Below, one piece after another: positions 1 through 6,709 of a DNA stretch of 64,000 bases. The translations under genes and the position numbers were made by a program. A model generated the notes under the pieces. It was given only the letters and a program-made list of their open reading frames with translations. It was not told the origin of the DNA and did no database searches. The DNA lies in the NCBI RefSeq assembly GCF_036186745.1, contig NZ_CP108086.1:3472001-3536000 (forward strand), read 5' to 3'. This DNA is from Microbispora hainanensis (GTDB taxonomy: Bacteria > Actinomycetota > Actinomycetes > Streptosporangiales > Streptosporangiaceae). How positions within the stretch are numbered: position 1 is the first letter of the stretch; every line of letters begins with the position of its first letter.

Positions 1-498
1 GCGGATCTGCCGCACGCCGACGTTCGAGATCCCGGCCGTCCGGATCTTGCCTTCGTCGAGCAGGTCGCGGAGCGCGCCGACCGACTCGGCGAAGGGGACG
101 TCCGGGTCCGTCTTGTGGACCTGGTAGAGCCCGATCGCGTCGGTGCCGAGCCGCTTGAGCGACGCCTCGCACGCCCGCCTGATGTGGCGCGGGTCGCCGT
201 TCACCGTCCACGAGCCGTCTCCGGGGCGGCCGCGGCCGCCCTTCGCGGCGAGGAGGACCCCGCTCACGTCGCCGCCGTAGGAGGCGAGAGCGCGGGCGAT
301 CAGCCGTTCGTCGTGGCCGATCTCGCCGGCGTGCCAGTGGTAGGAGTCCGCGGTGTCGATCAGGGTGACGCCCGCGTCGAGGGCGGCGTGGATCGTGGCG
401 ATCGCCCTGGCCTCGTCGGGCCTGCCCTCGACGGAGAGCGGCATGGCGCCGAGGCCGACGGCGCTCACCGGGACGTCTCCGATCAGGCGGGTGCGCAC
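1..498 (-). CDS. Aldo/keto reductase, 3' part beyond window
   Basis: Probable NADPH-dependent aldo/keto reductase (TIM barrel). The first 166 residues are visible: an MRTRLIG-type start, the family segment GVTLIDTADSYHWHAGEIG with the catalytic Asp and Tyr region, then AKGGRG and an IGLYQVH strand; the rest lies left of base 1. The GTG start at 498 follows GGAGGAG and overlaps the end of the upstream epimerase by 16 bases, so the two are almost certainly co-transcribed. The substrate cannot be predicted. The divergent LysR gene is the likely regulator of the pair (inference). Confidence 0.85.
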   Translation of the reverse strand, partial: MRTRLIGDVPVSAVGLGAMPLSVEGRPDEARAIATIHAALDAGVTLIDTADSYHWHAGEIGHDERLIARALASYGGDVSGVLLAAKGGRGRPGDGSWTVNGDPRHIRRACEASLKRLGTDAIGLYQVHKTDPDVPFAESVGALRDLLDEGKIRTAGISNVGVRQIR

Positions 499-1409
499 GT
501 CCGCTCCTCCCCGGCCGGCGTCGTCTGGACGACCGATCGGACGACCGACTGGACGGCCGACTGGACGGCCGACGGCAGCCAGTCGGCGACGTGCGAGAAG
601 CGGAAGCCGAGCGCCGTGGCCCGGCCGTTGTCCATGGCATAGCCGCGGTCGAAGGAGAACGGCGAGGTGTCCTCTCCGACGGCGTACACGGGCTCGCCGA
701 TGGCCGCGCACAGGTCCCGTACGTCGAGGGTCCCGTGGGAGGCGGCGTTGACCGGGCCGGTGAAGTCGGCCCGCGCGGCCCAGGCGAGGAACCGCGCGAT
801 CTCCGGCTCGTGGACGAACGACGCCGGCCGGGGGTTCTCATGCACGATCACCGGAAGTCCGGCCCGGATCCTCTGGACGTAGTGCGCGAGCCGTCCGGTG
901 AAGTCCGCGCCGCCGAGCACGTGCGCGGTGCGGACGCTGACGAAGCCGAACGCCGCGTCACGTGTGAAGACCGCCTCCGCCTGGCGCTTGCCCTCGCCGT
1001 AGCTGGCGTCGAGGAACGCCGGGTCGTCCCACGGCAGGTCCGTCGCCACCGGCCAGGTCGCGGGATCGACCACGTCTTCCGTGTGCGGCGGGCCGTCGAG
1101 GTGGGCGTACACCTCGACGGTCGAGGTCATGACGTAGCGCGTGGTCCTGCCCGCGAACGCCCGCAGCGCCACGGCCGCCTGCACCGGCGTGTAGCAGACC
1201 TGGTCGATCACCACGTCGAAGTGGCGGCCGCCCAGGACGCGGCGCAGGGCGTCCTCGTCGTCGCGGTCGGCCCGCAGATGCGTCACGCCCTCTGGTGCCG
1301 GAGCCGATCCCCGGTTGACGACCGTGACGGCCGTCCCCGCGTCGCGCAGGTTCTCGATCAGCCGCCTGCCGAAGTATCGGCTTCCGCCGATGACGCAGAT
1401 CTCGCTCAT
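483..1409 (-). CDS. NAD-dependent epimerase/dehydratase family protein
   Basis: Extended-SDR fold protein of 308 aa. The N-terminal GGSRYFGRRL is an atypical Rossmann glycine motif of the kind seen in isoflavone-reductase-like and atypical epimerases; an STVEVYAH segment and a YGEGKRQAE motif supply the expected Ser and YxxxK catalytic residues. ATG start at 1409, leaving 71 bases to the divergent LysR gene. The C-terminal tail (roughly residues 285-300) is encoded by four degenerate 12-base units, giving a repeated Ala-Val-Gln-Ser/Val-Val-Arg-Ser pattern that is probably not part of the fold. Overlaps the aldo/keto reductase start, so likely one operon. The substrate is unknown. Confidence 0.8.
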   Translation of the reverse strand: MSEICVIGGSRYFGRRLIENLRDAGTAVTVVNRGSAPAPEGVTHLRADRDDEDALRRVLGGRHFDVVIDQVCYTPVQAAVALRAFAGRTTRYVMTSTVEVYAHLDGPPHTEDVVDPATWPVATDLPWDDPAFLDASYGEGKRQAEAVFTRDAAFGFVSVRTAHVLGGADFTGRLAHYVQRIRAGLPVIVHENPRPASFVHEPEIARFLAWAARADFTGPVNAASHGTLDVRDLCAAIGEPVYAVGEDTSPFSFDRGYAMDNGRATALGFRFSHVADWLPSAVQSAVQSVVRSVVQTTPAGEERTCAPA

Positions 1410-1480
1410 GACGATCAGGGTGGTCGCGTATAGTCGTCAGCGGTAGTGGCGATCTTCTTAGCCGGTCGTTAGGAAATCTG
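1410..1480. promoter_or_regulatory. Divergent promoter region of LysR gene and epimerase operon
   Basis: The 71-base intergenic region separates the LysR gene from the epimerase/reductase pair. It contains TATAGT at 1429-1434, readable as a -10 element on the + strand (or TATACG on the other strand). LysR regulators usually act on a divergent neighbour, so an operator is expected here, but I cannot fix its position by eye. Confidence 0.45.
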
Positions 1481-2383
1481 TTGATCGACGTGCATCGGCT
1501 CGGCGTGCTGCGGGAGGTCGCCCGCCACGGCAGCTTCAACCGTGCGGCCGCCGCGCTGCGGCTCACCCCTTCGGCCGTCTCGCAGCAGATCGCCGCACTC
1601 GAACGCGGCCTCGGCGTCCCCGTGGTGCGGCGCAGCACGCGCGGAGTGGTCCTCACCGAGCCGGGGCGCATGCTCGTCGACACCGCCGAGACGATCGCCG
1701 CCGAGCTGACCGACGCTCAGGAGCGCATCGACCGGCTCTCGACCGCGCGGGCCAGGTTCACCATCGCGACGTTCGCCAGCGGGGGCCGCCGTCTCCTGCC
1801 GCCGGCGCTCAGCCGCTTCGTCGCCGAGCACCCCGAGGCCGAGCTGACGATCCTCGAACGCGAACCGGAGGACAGCCTGCCCCTGGTGCGGGAGGGCCGT
1901 GCCGATCTGGCCCTCGCCTACCACTTCGACGGGCTGCCGCCGATCCGTCCGGGCGACCGCTCCGGCATGACGTGGACCCCGCTGATGACCGACCCGCTCC
2001 GGGTCGTCCTTCCGCGTACGCATCCGCTGGCCGGGCGCGCCCGCCTCCAACTGGCCGAGCTCGCCGCCGAACGCTGGATCCTCGGCTGCCTGAAGACCAT
2101 GGACCTCCTGCGCCGCTATGCCGAGCTGGCCGGATTCGAGCTGCGGATCTCGTGCAGCGCCACCGACTATTTCTTCGCGCAGTCCCTGGTCACCGCGGGG
2201 GTGGGCGTCGCGCTCATCCCGGAGATCTCGCTCACGCCGGGCCCGGACGTGGTCGCGATCCCCCTTGAGGCGCCCAGCCCGTCCCGGTTCATCGGCATCG
2301 CGACCTCCCTGCGTGACCGTGGGCCCGCCCAGCCGTACGTCGACGCGCTGTGCGAGCTCCTCTCGCCGGACGGTGACGGGTGA
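1481..2383 (+). CDS. LysR family transcriptional regulator
   Basis: DNA-binding regulator of 300 aa. Residues 1-62 form the winged helix-turn-helix (GSFNRAAAALRLTPSAVSQQ is the classic LysR recognition segment), followed by a linker helix and a periplasmic-binding-protein-like effector domain from about residue 90. The TTG start at 1481 follows AGGAAA at 1471-1476 and gives the standard LysR N-terminus. It is divergent from the epimerase/reductase genes and overlaps the CPBP gene by 4 bases, so it probably controls both its neighbours and itself. Effector unknown. Confidence 0.93.
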   Translation: MIDVHRLGVLREVARHGSFNRAAAALRLTPSAVSQQIAALERGLGVPVVRRSTRGVVLTEPGRMLVDTAETIAAELTDAQERIDRLSTARARFTIATFASGGRRLLPPALSRFVAEHPEAELTILEREPEDSLPLVREGRADLALAYHFDGLPPIRPGDRSGMTWTPLMTDPLRVVLPRTHPLAGRARLQLAELAAERWILGCLKTMDLLRRYAELAGFELRISCSATDYFFAQSLVTAGVGVALIPEISLTPGPDVVAIPLEAPSPSRFIGIATSLRDRGPAQPYVDALCELLSPDGDG

Positions 2384-3135
2384 AGCCCGCGACGGCGGCG
2401 GTTCTCGGGGTGCTCGCCGCGGCGAACGTGCTCAACAACCGGGTCGCCCGGCGGTGGGCGCCGCTGACTTCGGCGGTCGCGACCGGTGCACTGGTGCTGA
2501 TCGCCCGCAGGGAGGGCGTCACCTGGCGGGAGCTGGGCTTCCGCCACGCCCGTGCCGGGGCGGTGACCGGGGGCGCGCTCGCGGCCGGCGTCGCGGCCGT
2601 CTACGCGGCGGGCGTCGCCTGCCCCCGCACCCGCGCGCTCTTCCGCGACGAGCGCGCGCTCGCGCTGTCGCGCCGCCGGGTGCTGGAGGAGGCCCTGGTG
2701 CAGGTGCCCCTTGGGACCGTGCTGCTGGAGGAGGTGGGCTTCCGCGGCGCGCTGCCCGCCCTGCTCGGCCGTTCGCTGCCGCCCGGTGCGGCCGTCGCCG
2801 TCTCGGCCGCGCTGTTCGGGCTGTGGCACGTGTTGCCCGCCGTCGACATGGCCGCGGCCAACCCCGCCCTCGGCAGGCCGGCCGCCGGGGAGACCCCGGA
2901 CGAGGCCGCTCCCCAGACCAAGGCGGGACGGCTCGCGGAGACGGGACGGCTGGTGGCGGGGACGGTGGCCTCCACCGCGGTCGCCGGGCTCGTGTTCCAC
3001 GGCCTGCGGCACCGCGCCGGGCTGCTCGCGCCCGCGCTGCTCCACGTGGCGACGAACTCCCTCGGGTACGCCGCCGCCCGGGTGGCCCGCCGCCTCGATC
3101 AGCCCTCGCGGGGATCGGCCAGGCCGGTCCGGTAG
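2380..3135 (+). CDS. CPBP family intramembrane metalloprotease
   Basis: Integral membrane protein of 251 aa with the CPBP/Abi (Rce1-type) signature: motif 1 EEVGFRG at about residue 118, motif 2 FGLWH around 146, and motif 3 with His and Asn in LLHVATNSLGY near the C-terminus. These supply the Glu and His residues of intramembrane glutamic-type proteases. About six membrane segments are visible. GTG start at 2380 overlaps the LysR stop as GTGA, indicating translational coupling. Its last 37 bases overlap the convergent response-regulator gene. Family members process prenylated proteins or peptide substrates; the role here is unknown. Confidence 0.88.
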   Translation: MKPATAAVLGVLAAANVLNNRVARRWAPLTSAVATGALVLIARREGVTWRELGFRHARAGAVTGGALAAGVAAVYAAGVACPRTRALFRDERALALSRRRVLEEALVQVPLGTVLLEEVGFRGALPALLGRSLPPGAAVAVSAALFGLWHVLPAVDMAAANPALGRPAAGETPDEAAPQTKAGRLAETGRLVAGTVASTAVAGLVFHGLRHRAGLLAPALLHVATNSLGYAAARVARRLDQPSRGSARPVR

Positions 3136-3884
3136 GCGTACGCGACCGCCTGGGCCCGGTCGCGCACCCGGACCTTGGCGAAGAGGTTGTTGATGTGCGT
3201 CTTGACCGTGGTCTCGCCGATGAACAGGGTGGCGGCGATCTCGGCGTTCGACAGGCCGCGCGCGATGAGCCGCAGGACCTCCGCCTCGCGCGGAGTCAGC
3301 CCGTCGGGCGGTGTGCCGGCATCCGTGGGTGTGCCGGGCGTCCGGTCCGCGTGCCGGGCCTCGCGCGTGTGGCGCGATGCGAACCGCGACCGGTGCGGCG
3401 GTGCGGCGGCGGGGCCGGTCGTCTCGACGGGTCCCTCGGTGGTCGGCGCGGTGCCGGTGCCGCCGCCGGTGACGGTGTTCAATAGGCGGCGCTGCACGCC
3501 GGGGTCGAGCTGCGCGTCGCCGTTCATCACCGTGGTCACGGCGCGGGCGATCTCCTCGGCGTCGGCGCTCTTGGTGAGGAAGCCGCGCGCCCCGGCGCGC
3601 AGCGCGGCGAAGACCGACTCGTCGTCGGTGTAGGTCGTGAGCACGACGACCTGCGTCTCCGGGAAGCCGGTGCGGATCCTCCGGGTCGCCTCGACCCCGT
3701 CCATGCGGGGCATGCGCAGGTCCATCAGCACCACGTCGGGCCGTTCGTCCGCGACCAGGCGGAGCGCGGCCTCGCCGTCGGACGCCGACCCCACGACCTC
3801 GATGTCCGGCAGCAGACCGAGCAGCAGGACGAGCCCGTCGCGCACCACGGCCTGGTCGTCGACCACGAGCACGCGGGCGGTCAC
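3099..3884 (-). CDS. NarL/LuxR-type response regulator
   Basis: Response regulator of 261 aa, partner of the adjoining histidine kinase. Receiver domain at residues 1-120 with acidic pocket D9-D10, phospho-acceptor D55 in LMDLRMPRMDG, Thr in VVLTTY and Lys in FLTKSA. C-terminal LuxR helix-turn-helix from about 195 (LTPREAEVLRLIARGLSN). The linker, about 60 residues of Gly, Thr, Pro, Ala and Arg, is much longer than usual. The GTG at 3884 is chosen because it overlaps the kinase stop as GTGA and starts directly at the first receiver strand; the in-frame upstream extension to 4043 lies wholly inside the kinase gene. Confidence 0.93.
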   Translation of the reverse strand: MTARVLVVDDQAVVRDGLVLLLGLLPDIEVVGSASDGEAALRLVADERPDVVLMDLRMPRMDGVEATRRIRTGFPETQVVVLTTYTDDESVFAALRAGARGFLTKSADAEEIARAVTTVMNGDAQLDPGVQRRLLNTVTGGGTGTAPTTEGPVETTGPAAAPPHRSRFASRHTREARHADRTPGTPTDAGTPPDGLTPREAEVLRLIARGLSNAEIAATLFIGETTVKTHINNLFAKVRVRDRAQAVAYAYRTGLADPREG

Positions 3885-5041
3885 GCCGGCACCCGCAGCC
3901 TGACCCGGAAACCGTCCTCGGTCTCGCCGGCCTCCAGGGTGCCGCCCAGGAGCTCGGCGCGTTCGCGCATACCCACGAGTCCGTATCCTCCTCCGGGTGT
4001 CCCCGGTTTCTCGCTCGGGGGGTTGACCACCTCCAGCTCGCACGTACGGTCGCCGAAGCTCAGCCGTACGGTGGCGGGGGAGCCCGGGGCGTGCCGCCGC
4101 ACGTTGGTGACGGCCTCCTGGGCGGTGCGGATCATCGCGAGCTCGGTCTCGGGCGGCAGGCGGCGTTCGTGCCCATGGACGACGACGTCACACGGCCTGC
4201 CGGTCGCGTCGCGGAACTCCTCGGCGAGCGTCTCCAGCGCGGCGGGCAGCGGCTGGGCGTCGTCGCGGAGCGCGGCCACGGCGCTTCGCGCCTCTTCGAG
4301 GCCCTTCTTGGCCAGCTCACGAGCGCGTTCCACCCGGTCGAGGGCCTCCTGCGACCGGTCGGCGCGCAGCAGCAGCCGGGCGCCCTCCAGATGCACGATC
4401 TGCGCCGACAGGGAGTGCGCGAGGATGTCGTGGATCTCCCTGGCGATCCGGGCGCGTTCGGCCAGCACGGCCTCGCCCGCCTGCGCGGCGGTCGCGGCCC
4501 TGCGCTGTTTGATGGCGTAGGCGACCGCGAAGACCACGAAGACCGAGACGCACAGGCCGAGGTCGCGGTCCTGCCCCTGCGGGGCGATCGGTGGCGGCAG
4601 CAGCCCCAGGACGCTCGATCCCAGGCCCGCCAGGGCCAGCAGCAGGATGGGCAGCGACCACTTCAGCGGGTGCCGTACGGCGGCGGCCCCGACGCAGAAC
4701 ATGAGCACGGCGACGGCCGGGCTGCTGTCGGAGACCCTGTCGAGGGCGATGCTCGCCGCGAGGGTGAGCCCGATGAGGACGGCTTCCGCCGGACCGGCGT
4801 TCCAGCGCATCGGCAGGATCGGCCGCAGCCGGATGACGACCATGAGCGTCAGCGTGACGGCGATCGCGGCGGTCAGCGTGGTGATGGCGAGCCGGTCGCC
4901 CGTCAGGCCGAATCCCGGCGGGCTGGTCGCCTGCCCGCCGACGAGCAGGGCGATCACGGCCAGCCGCAGGAACGCGCCGGCGATCGCGTTCCCGCGGCTG
5001 GACTCCCAGGCGGCCTGGACATATCCGTCACGAGTGGGCAC
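3881..5041 (-). CDS. Two-component sensor histidine kinase (HisKA_3 type)
   Basis: Membrane sensor kinase of 386 aa. About six hydrophobic segments fill residues 20-175; the dimerisation/phosphoacceptor helix ERARIAREIHDILAHSLS places the phosphorylated His near residue 204; a HATPase_c domain follows with an N box (TAQEAVTNVRRH) and a GGYGLVGMRER G box. This is the NarX/DesK-like class, matching the LuxR-type regulator downstream. GTG start at 5041, nine bases after the stop of the upstream DUF1453 gene, so the three form one operon. No extracytoplasmic sensor domain is visible; the signal is probably sensed in or at the membrane (inference). Confidence 0.93.
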   Translation of the reverse strand: MPTRDGYVQAAWESSRGNAIAGAFLRLAVIALLVGGQATSPPGFGLTGDRLAITTLTAAIAVTLTLMVVIRLRPILPMRWNAGPAEAVLIGLTLAASIALDRVSDSSPAVAVLMFCVGAAAVRHPLKWSLPILLLALAGLGSSVLGLLPPPIAPQGQDRDLGLCVSVFVVFAVAYAIKQRRAATAAQAGEAVLAERARIAREIHDILAHSLSAQIVHLEGARLLLRADRSQEALDRVERARELAKKGLEEARSAVAALRDDAQPLPAALETLAEEFRDATGRPCDVVVHGHERRLPPETELAMIRTAQEAVTNVRRHAPGSPATVRLSFGDRTCELEVVNPPSEKPGTPGGGYGLVGMRERAELLGGTLEAGETEDGFRVRLRVPA

Positions 5042-5050
5042 GTCCCGACG

Positions 5051-5539
5051 TTAGCGGGCCGTCTGAGCGCCGGGTACGGCCGCGCCGGGGAGGGCGTTCG
5101 CCCGCCGGGCGACGACGAGGAACTGGACACCGAGGGTCACTCCGACGAACAGGAGGATGGAGTTCTGCGACGAGGCGATGCCCAGGAAGGAGGTCAGGAC
5201 CATCATCGCGACCCGGACGGCGATGGAGCCCACCCAGGCGATGAGGGTCGGGACGCCGCCCTGCGACCACGCCACGCCCTGCCGGTCGCGCCACACGCGC
5301 GTCGTCATGGCCCGCAGCACGCCGAGACCGGCGGCCACGAGGAGTTCCACGACGAGCACGGCGACGCTCAGCGACATGTGATGAGCGTCGACGAGCCCGC
5401 CGCCGCTGACACCGATCAGGACCAGCACGACGGGGATGATCACCCCCTGCGGCCTGGCGACGGGCCTCGGCCTCATCTGCCGGTAGATCATGATGGCGAC
5501 GACGACGAGGGCGATGAGGACGATCTGCGTGGTTTCCAT
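5051..5539 (-). CDS. DUF1453-like membrane protein
   Basis: Membrane protein of 162 aa with about five hydrophobic segments and a DAHH motif after the second one. It resembles the actinobacterial DUF1453/CcdC-like proteins that often precede two-component genes. The ATG at 5539 begins METTQIV, directly before the first membrane helix; an in-frame start at 5632 would add 31 Pro/Arg-rich residues that cross the half-site array, so I reject it. It is probably translated with the kinase and regulator and may modulate the kinase (inference). Confidence 0.8.
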   Translation of the reverse strand: METTQIVLIALVVVAIMIYRQMRPRPVARPQGVIIPVVLVLIGVSGGGLVDAHHMSLSVAVLVVELLVAAGLGVLRAMTTRVWRDRQGVAWSQGGVPTLIAWVGSIAVRVAMMVLTSFLGIASSQNSILLFVGVTLGVQFLVVARRANALPGAAVPGAQTAR

Positions 5540-5583
5540 GCCCACGAAAGTAGGGATGCCGGGCGCGCACCGGATCGGCGCGC

Positions 5584-5647
5584 GGGTGGAAAGCTGGGGT
5601 GGAAAACCGGGCGGAGCCCGGCCGTTCTCCACCCGGGGGTGGAGAAC
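5584..5647. promoter_or_regulatory. Four-copy GGGTGGARAAC half-site array with 24-bp palindrome
   Basis: Upstream of the DUF1453-kinase-regulator operon are two direct copies of GGGTGGAAA(A/G)C at 5584-5594 and 5597-5607, an inverted copy GTTCTCCACCC at 5624-5634 and a direct copy GGGTGGAGAAC at 5637-5647. The last two form a perfect palindrome with 11-base arms and a 2-base centre. Both pairs are spaced by 13 bases. This looks like a binding-site array, possibly for the operon's own response regulator (inference). A role as terminator for the PIG-L gene is less likely because there is no T tract. Confidence 0.5.
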
Positions 5648-5697
5648 CCGTCCGCCCGGCTCACCCCGGCCCGGTCCGGCCTGCTGGGCCCGGCGCG

Positions 5698-5774
5698 CTC
5701 AGCCCCCTCAGCCCGGCCTGTGCCGCGCACCTCGGCTCAGCCCCCCTCAGCCCGGCCTGTACCGCCCACCTCGG
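5698..5774. repeat. Tandem duplication, 38-39 bp unit
   Basis: Two adjacent copies (5698-5735 and 5736-5774) beginning CTCAGCCCCC and ending CACCTCGG, with a few changes and one inserted C. Degenerate, strongly C-rich on this strand, related sequence continues to about 5890. The whole stretch 5540-5894 between DUF1453 and the PIG-L gene has no convincing gene; it holds the half-site array and these repeats. Confidence 0.7.
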
Positions 5775-5894
5775 CTCAGCTCGCTCAGTCCGGCCCGGTT
5801 CGGCCTGCTCAGCCCAGTCCGGCCAGCCAGCCCGCCGGCTTGGTCCGGCGCGCCCGGCTCCGCCCGGCCCGGTTCGGCCTCGCGCAGGATGATC

Positions 5895-6614
5895 TCAGGC
5901 GGTGACCACCCGCTGGAACGCCTCGACGTACGAGCCCTCGGGGAGGCCCGCGGCGGCGGCGTGGCTGGAGAGCATGCCCTTGACCATGCCGTCCAGGTCG
6001 GGGATGTGCGAGGTCTGGCTCTCGTGCGCGCGCAGCGCGGCGATCTTGCGATCCACGGTCAGGGTGACGTCGATGTAGTGGTTGGGGGTCATGCCGCCGG
6101 TGAGCCACACTTCGCGTACGGTCCAGGCGTCGAGGCCCTCGTCGGCGAGCAGCTCGGGAAAGGCATAGGGGTTGCGGGCGTCGGGATAGACGGCGTCGAG
6201 GGTGGCACCGCCGACCGCGCGGTGGTCAGGGTGGCTCGGGCTGATCCGCGCGTAGTTGCGTTCGGGGGTCGAGGTGATGACCAGGTCGGGCCGCACCTGG
6301 CGGATCACCCGGGCGATGTCCCGCCGCAGGCCGAGCGTCTGCTCGACCGCGCCGTCCCGATAGCCGAGGAAGCGCAGGTCGCTCACACCCACGCACTTGG
6401 CCGCGGCGGTCTGCTCGGCACGGCGCAGCGCCGCCATGCCGCCGTTGTCCACCGCACGGTCGAAACCGCCCGCGTCGCCATCCGTGACCAGGCAGTACGT
6501 CACCTCGGCCCCCGCCTCGGTGAACCGGGCGACCGTGCCCGCCGCGCCGAAGTCGATGTCGTCGGGGTGAGCGACGACCATCAGCACTTTCTTGATATCC
6601 GCCTCGTCCAGCAC
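5895..6614 (-). CDS. PIG-L family deacetylase
   Basis: Zinc-dependent N-acetyl-sugar deacetylase family (PIG-L/LmbE), 239 aa. The zinc motif AHPDD occurs at residues 15-19 with a further Asp (AHPDDIDFG), and the third metal ligand is in the HPDHRAVG motif around residue 128. Relatives include MshB and Mca of mycothiol metabolism and many antibiotic-tailoring deacetylases, but no neighbour points to either role. The GTG start at 6614 follows GAGGAGG with good spacing. It is convergent with nothing and divergent from the helicase gene. Confidence 0.9.
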   Translation of the reverse strand: MLDEADIKKVLMVVAHPDDIDFGAAGTVARFTEAGAEVTYCLVTDGDAGGFDRAVDNGGMAALRRAEQTAAAKCVGVSDLRFLGYRDGAVEQTLGLRRDIARVIRQVRPDLVITSTPERNYARISPSHPDHRAVGGATLDAVYPDARNPYAFPELLADEGLDAWTVREVWLTGGMTPNHYIDVTLTVDRKIAALRAHESQTSHIPDLDGMVKGMLSSHAAAAGLPEGSYVEAFQRVVTA

Positions 6615-6696
6615 GAGCAGTCCTCCTCAAGGTCCGGCACATCACCTTAAACGTGACATGCCGGGCGAGTGGGCCCCGGATGTCGGTGCGCGGTCA

Positions 6697-6702
6697 TAAC
6701 CT
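6697..6702 (+). promoter_or_regulatory. Probable -10 element of helicase gene (leaderless)
   Basis: TAACCT matches the actinobacterial TANNNT pattern and ends 7 bases before the GTG at 6710, so transcription would start at or next to the start codon. AAGGAG at 6703-6708 is only 1 base from the GTG, too close to act as a Shine-Dalgarno site, which favours a leaderless mRNA. Confidence 0.5.
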
Positions 6703-6709
6703 AAGGAGA

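Noticed and set aside
3885-4043. Extended N-terminus for the response regulator
   Set aside because: The 53 extra residues are Arg/Gly-rich, lie wholly within the kinase gene, and precede a perfect receiver-domain start at the coupled GTG.
5540-5632. Extended N-terminus of the DUF1453 protein
   Set aside because: The 31 additional residues are Pro/Arg-rich, have no homology to the family, and would place the regulatory half-site array inside the gene.
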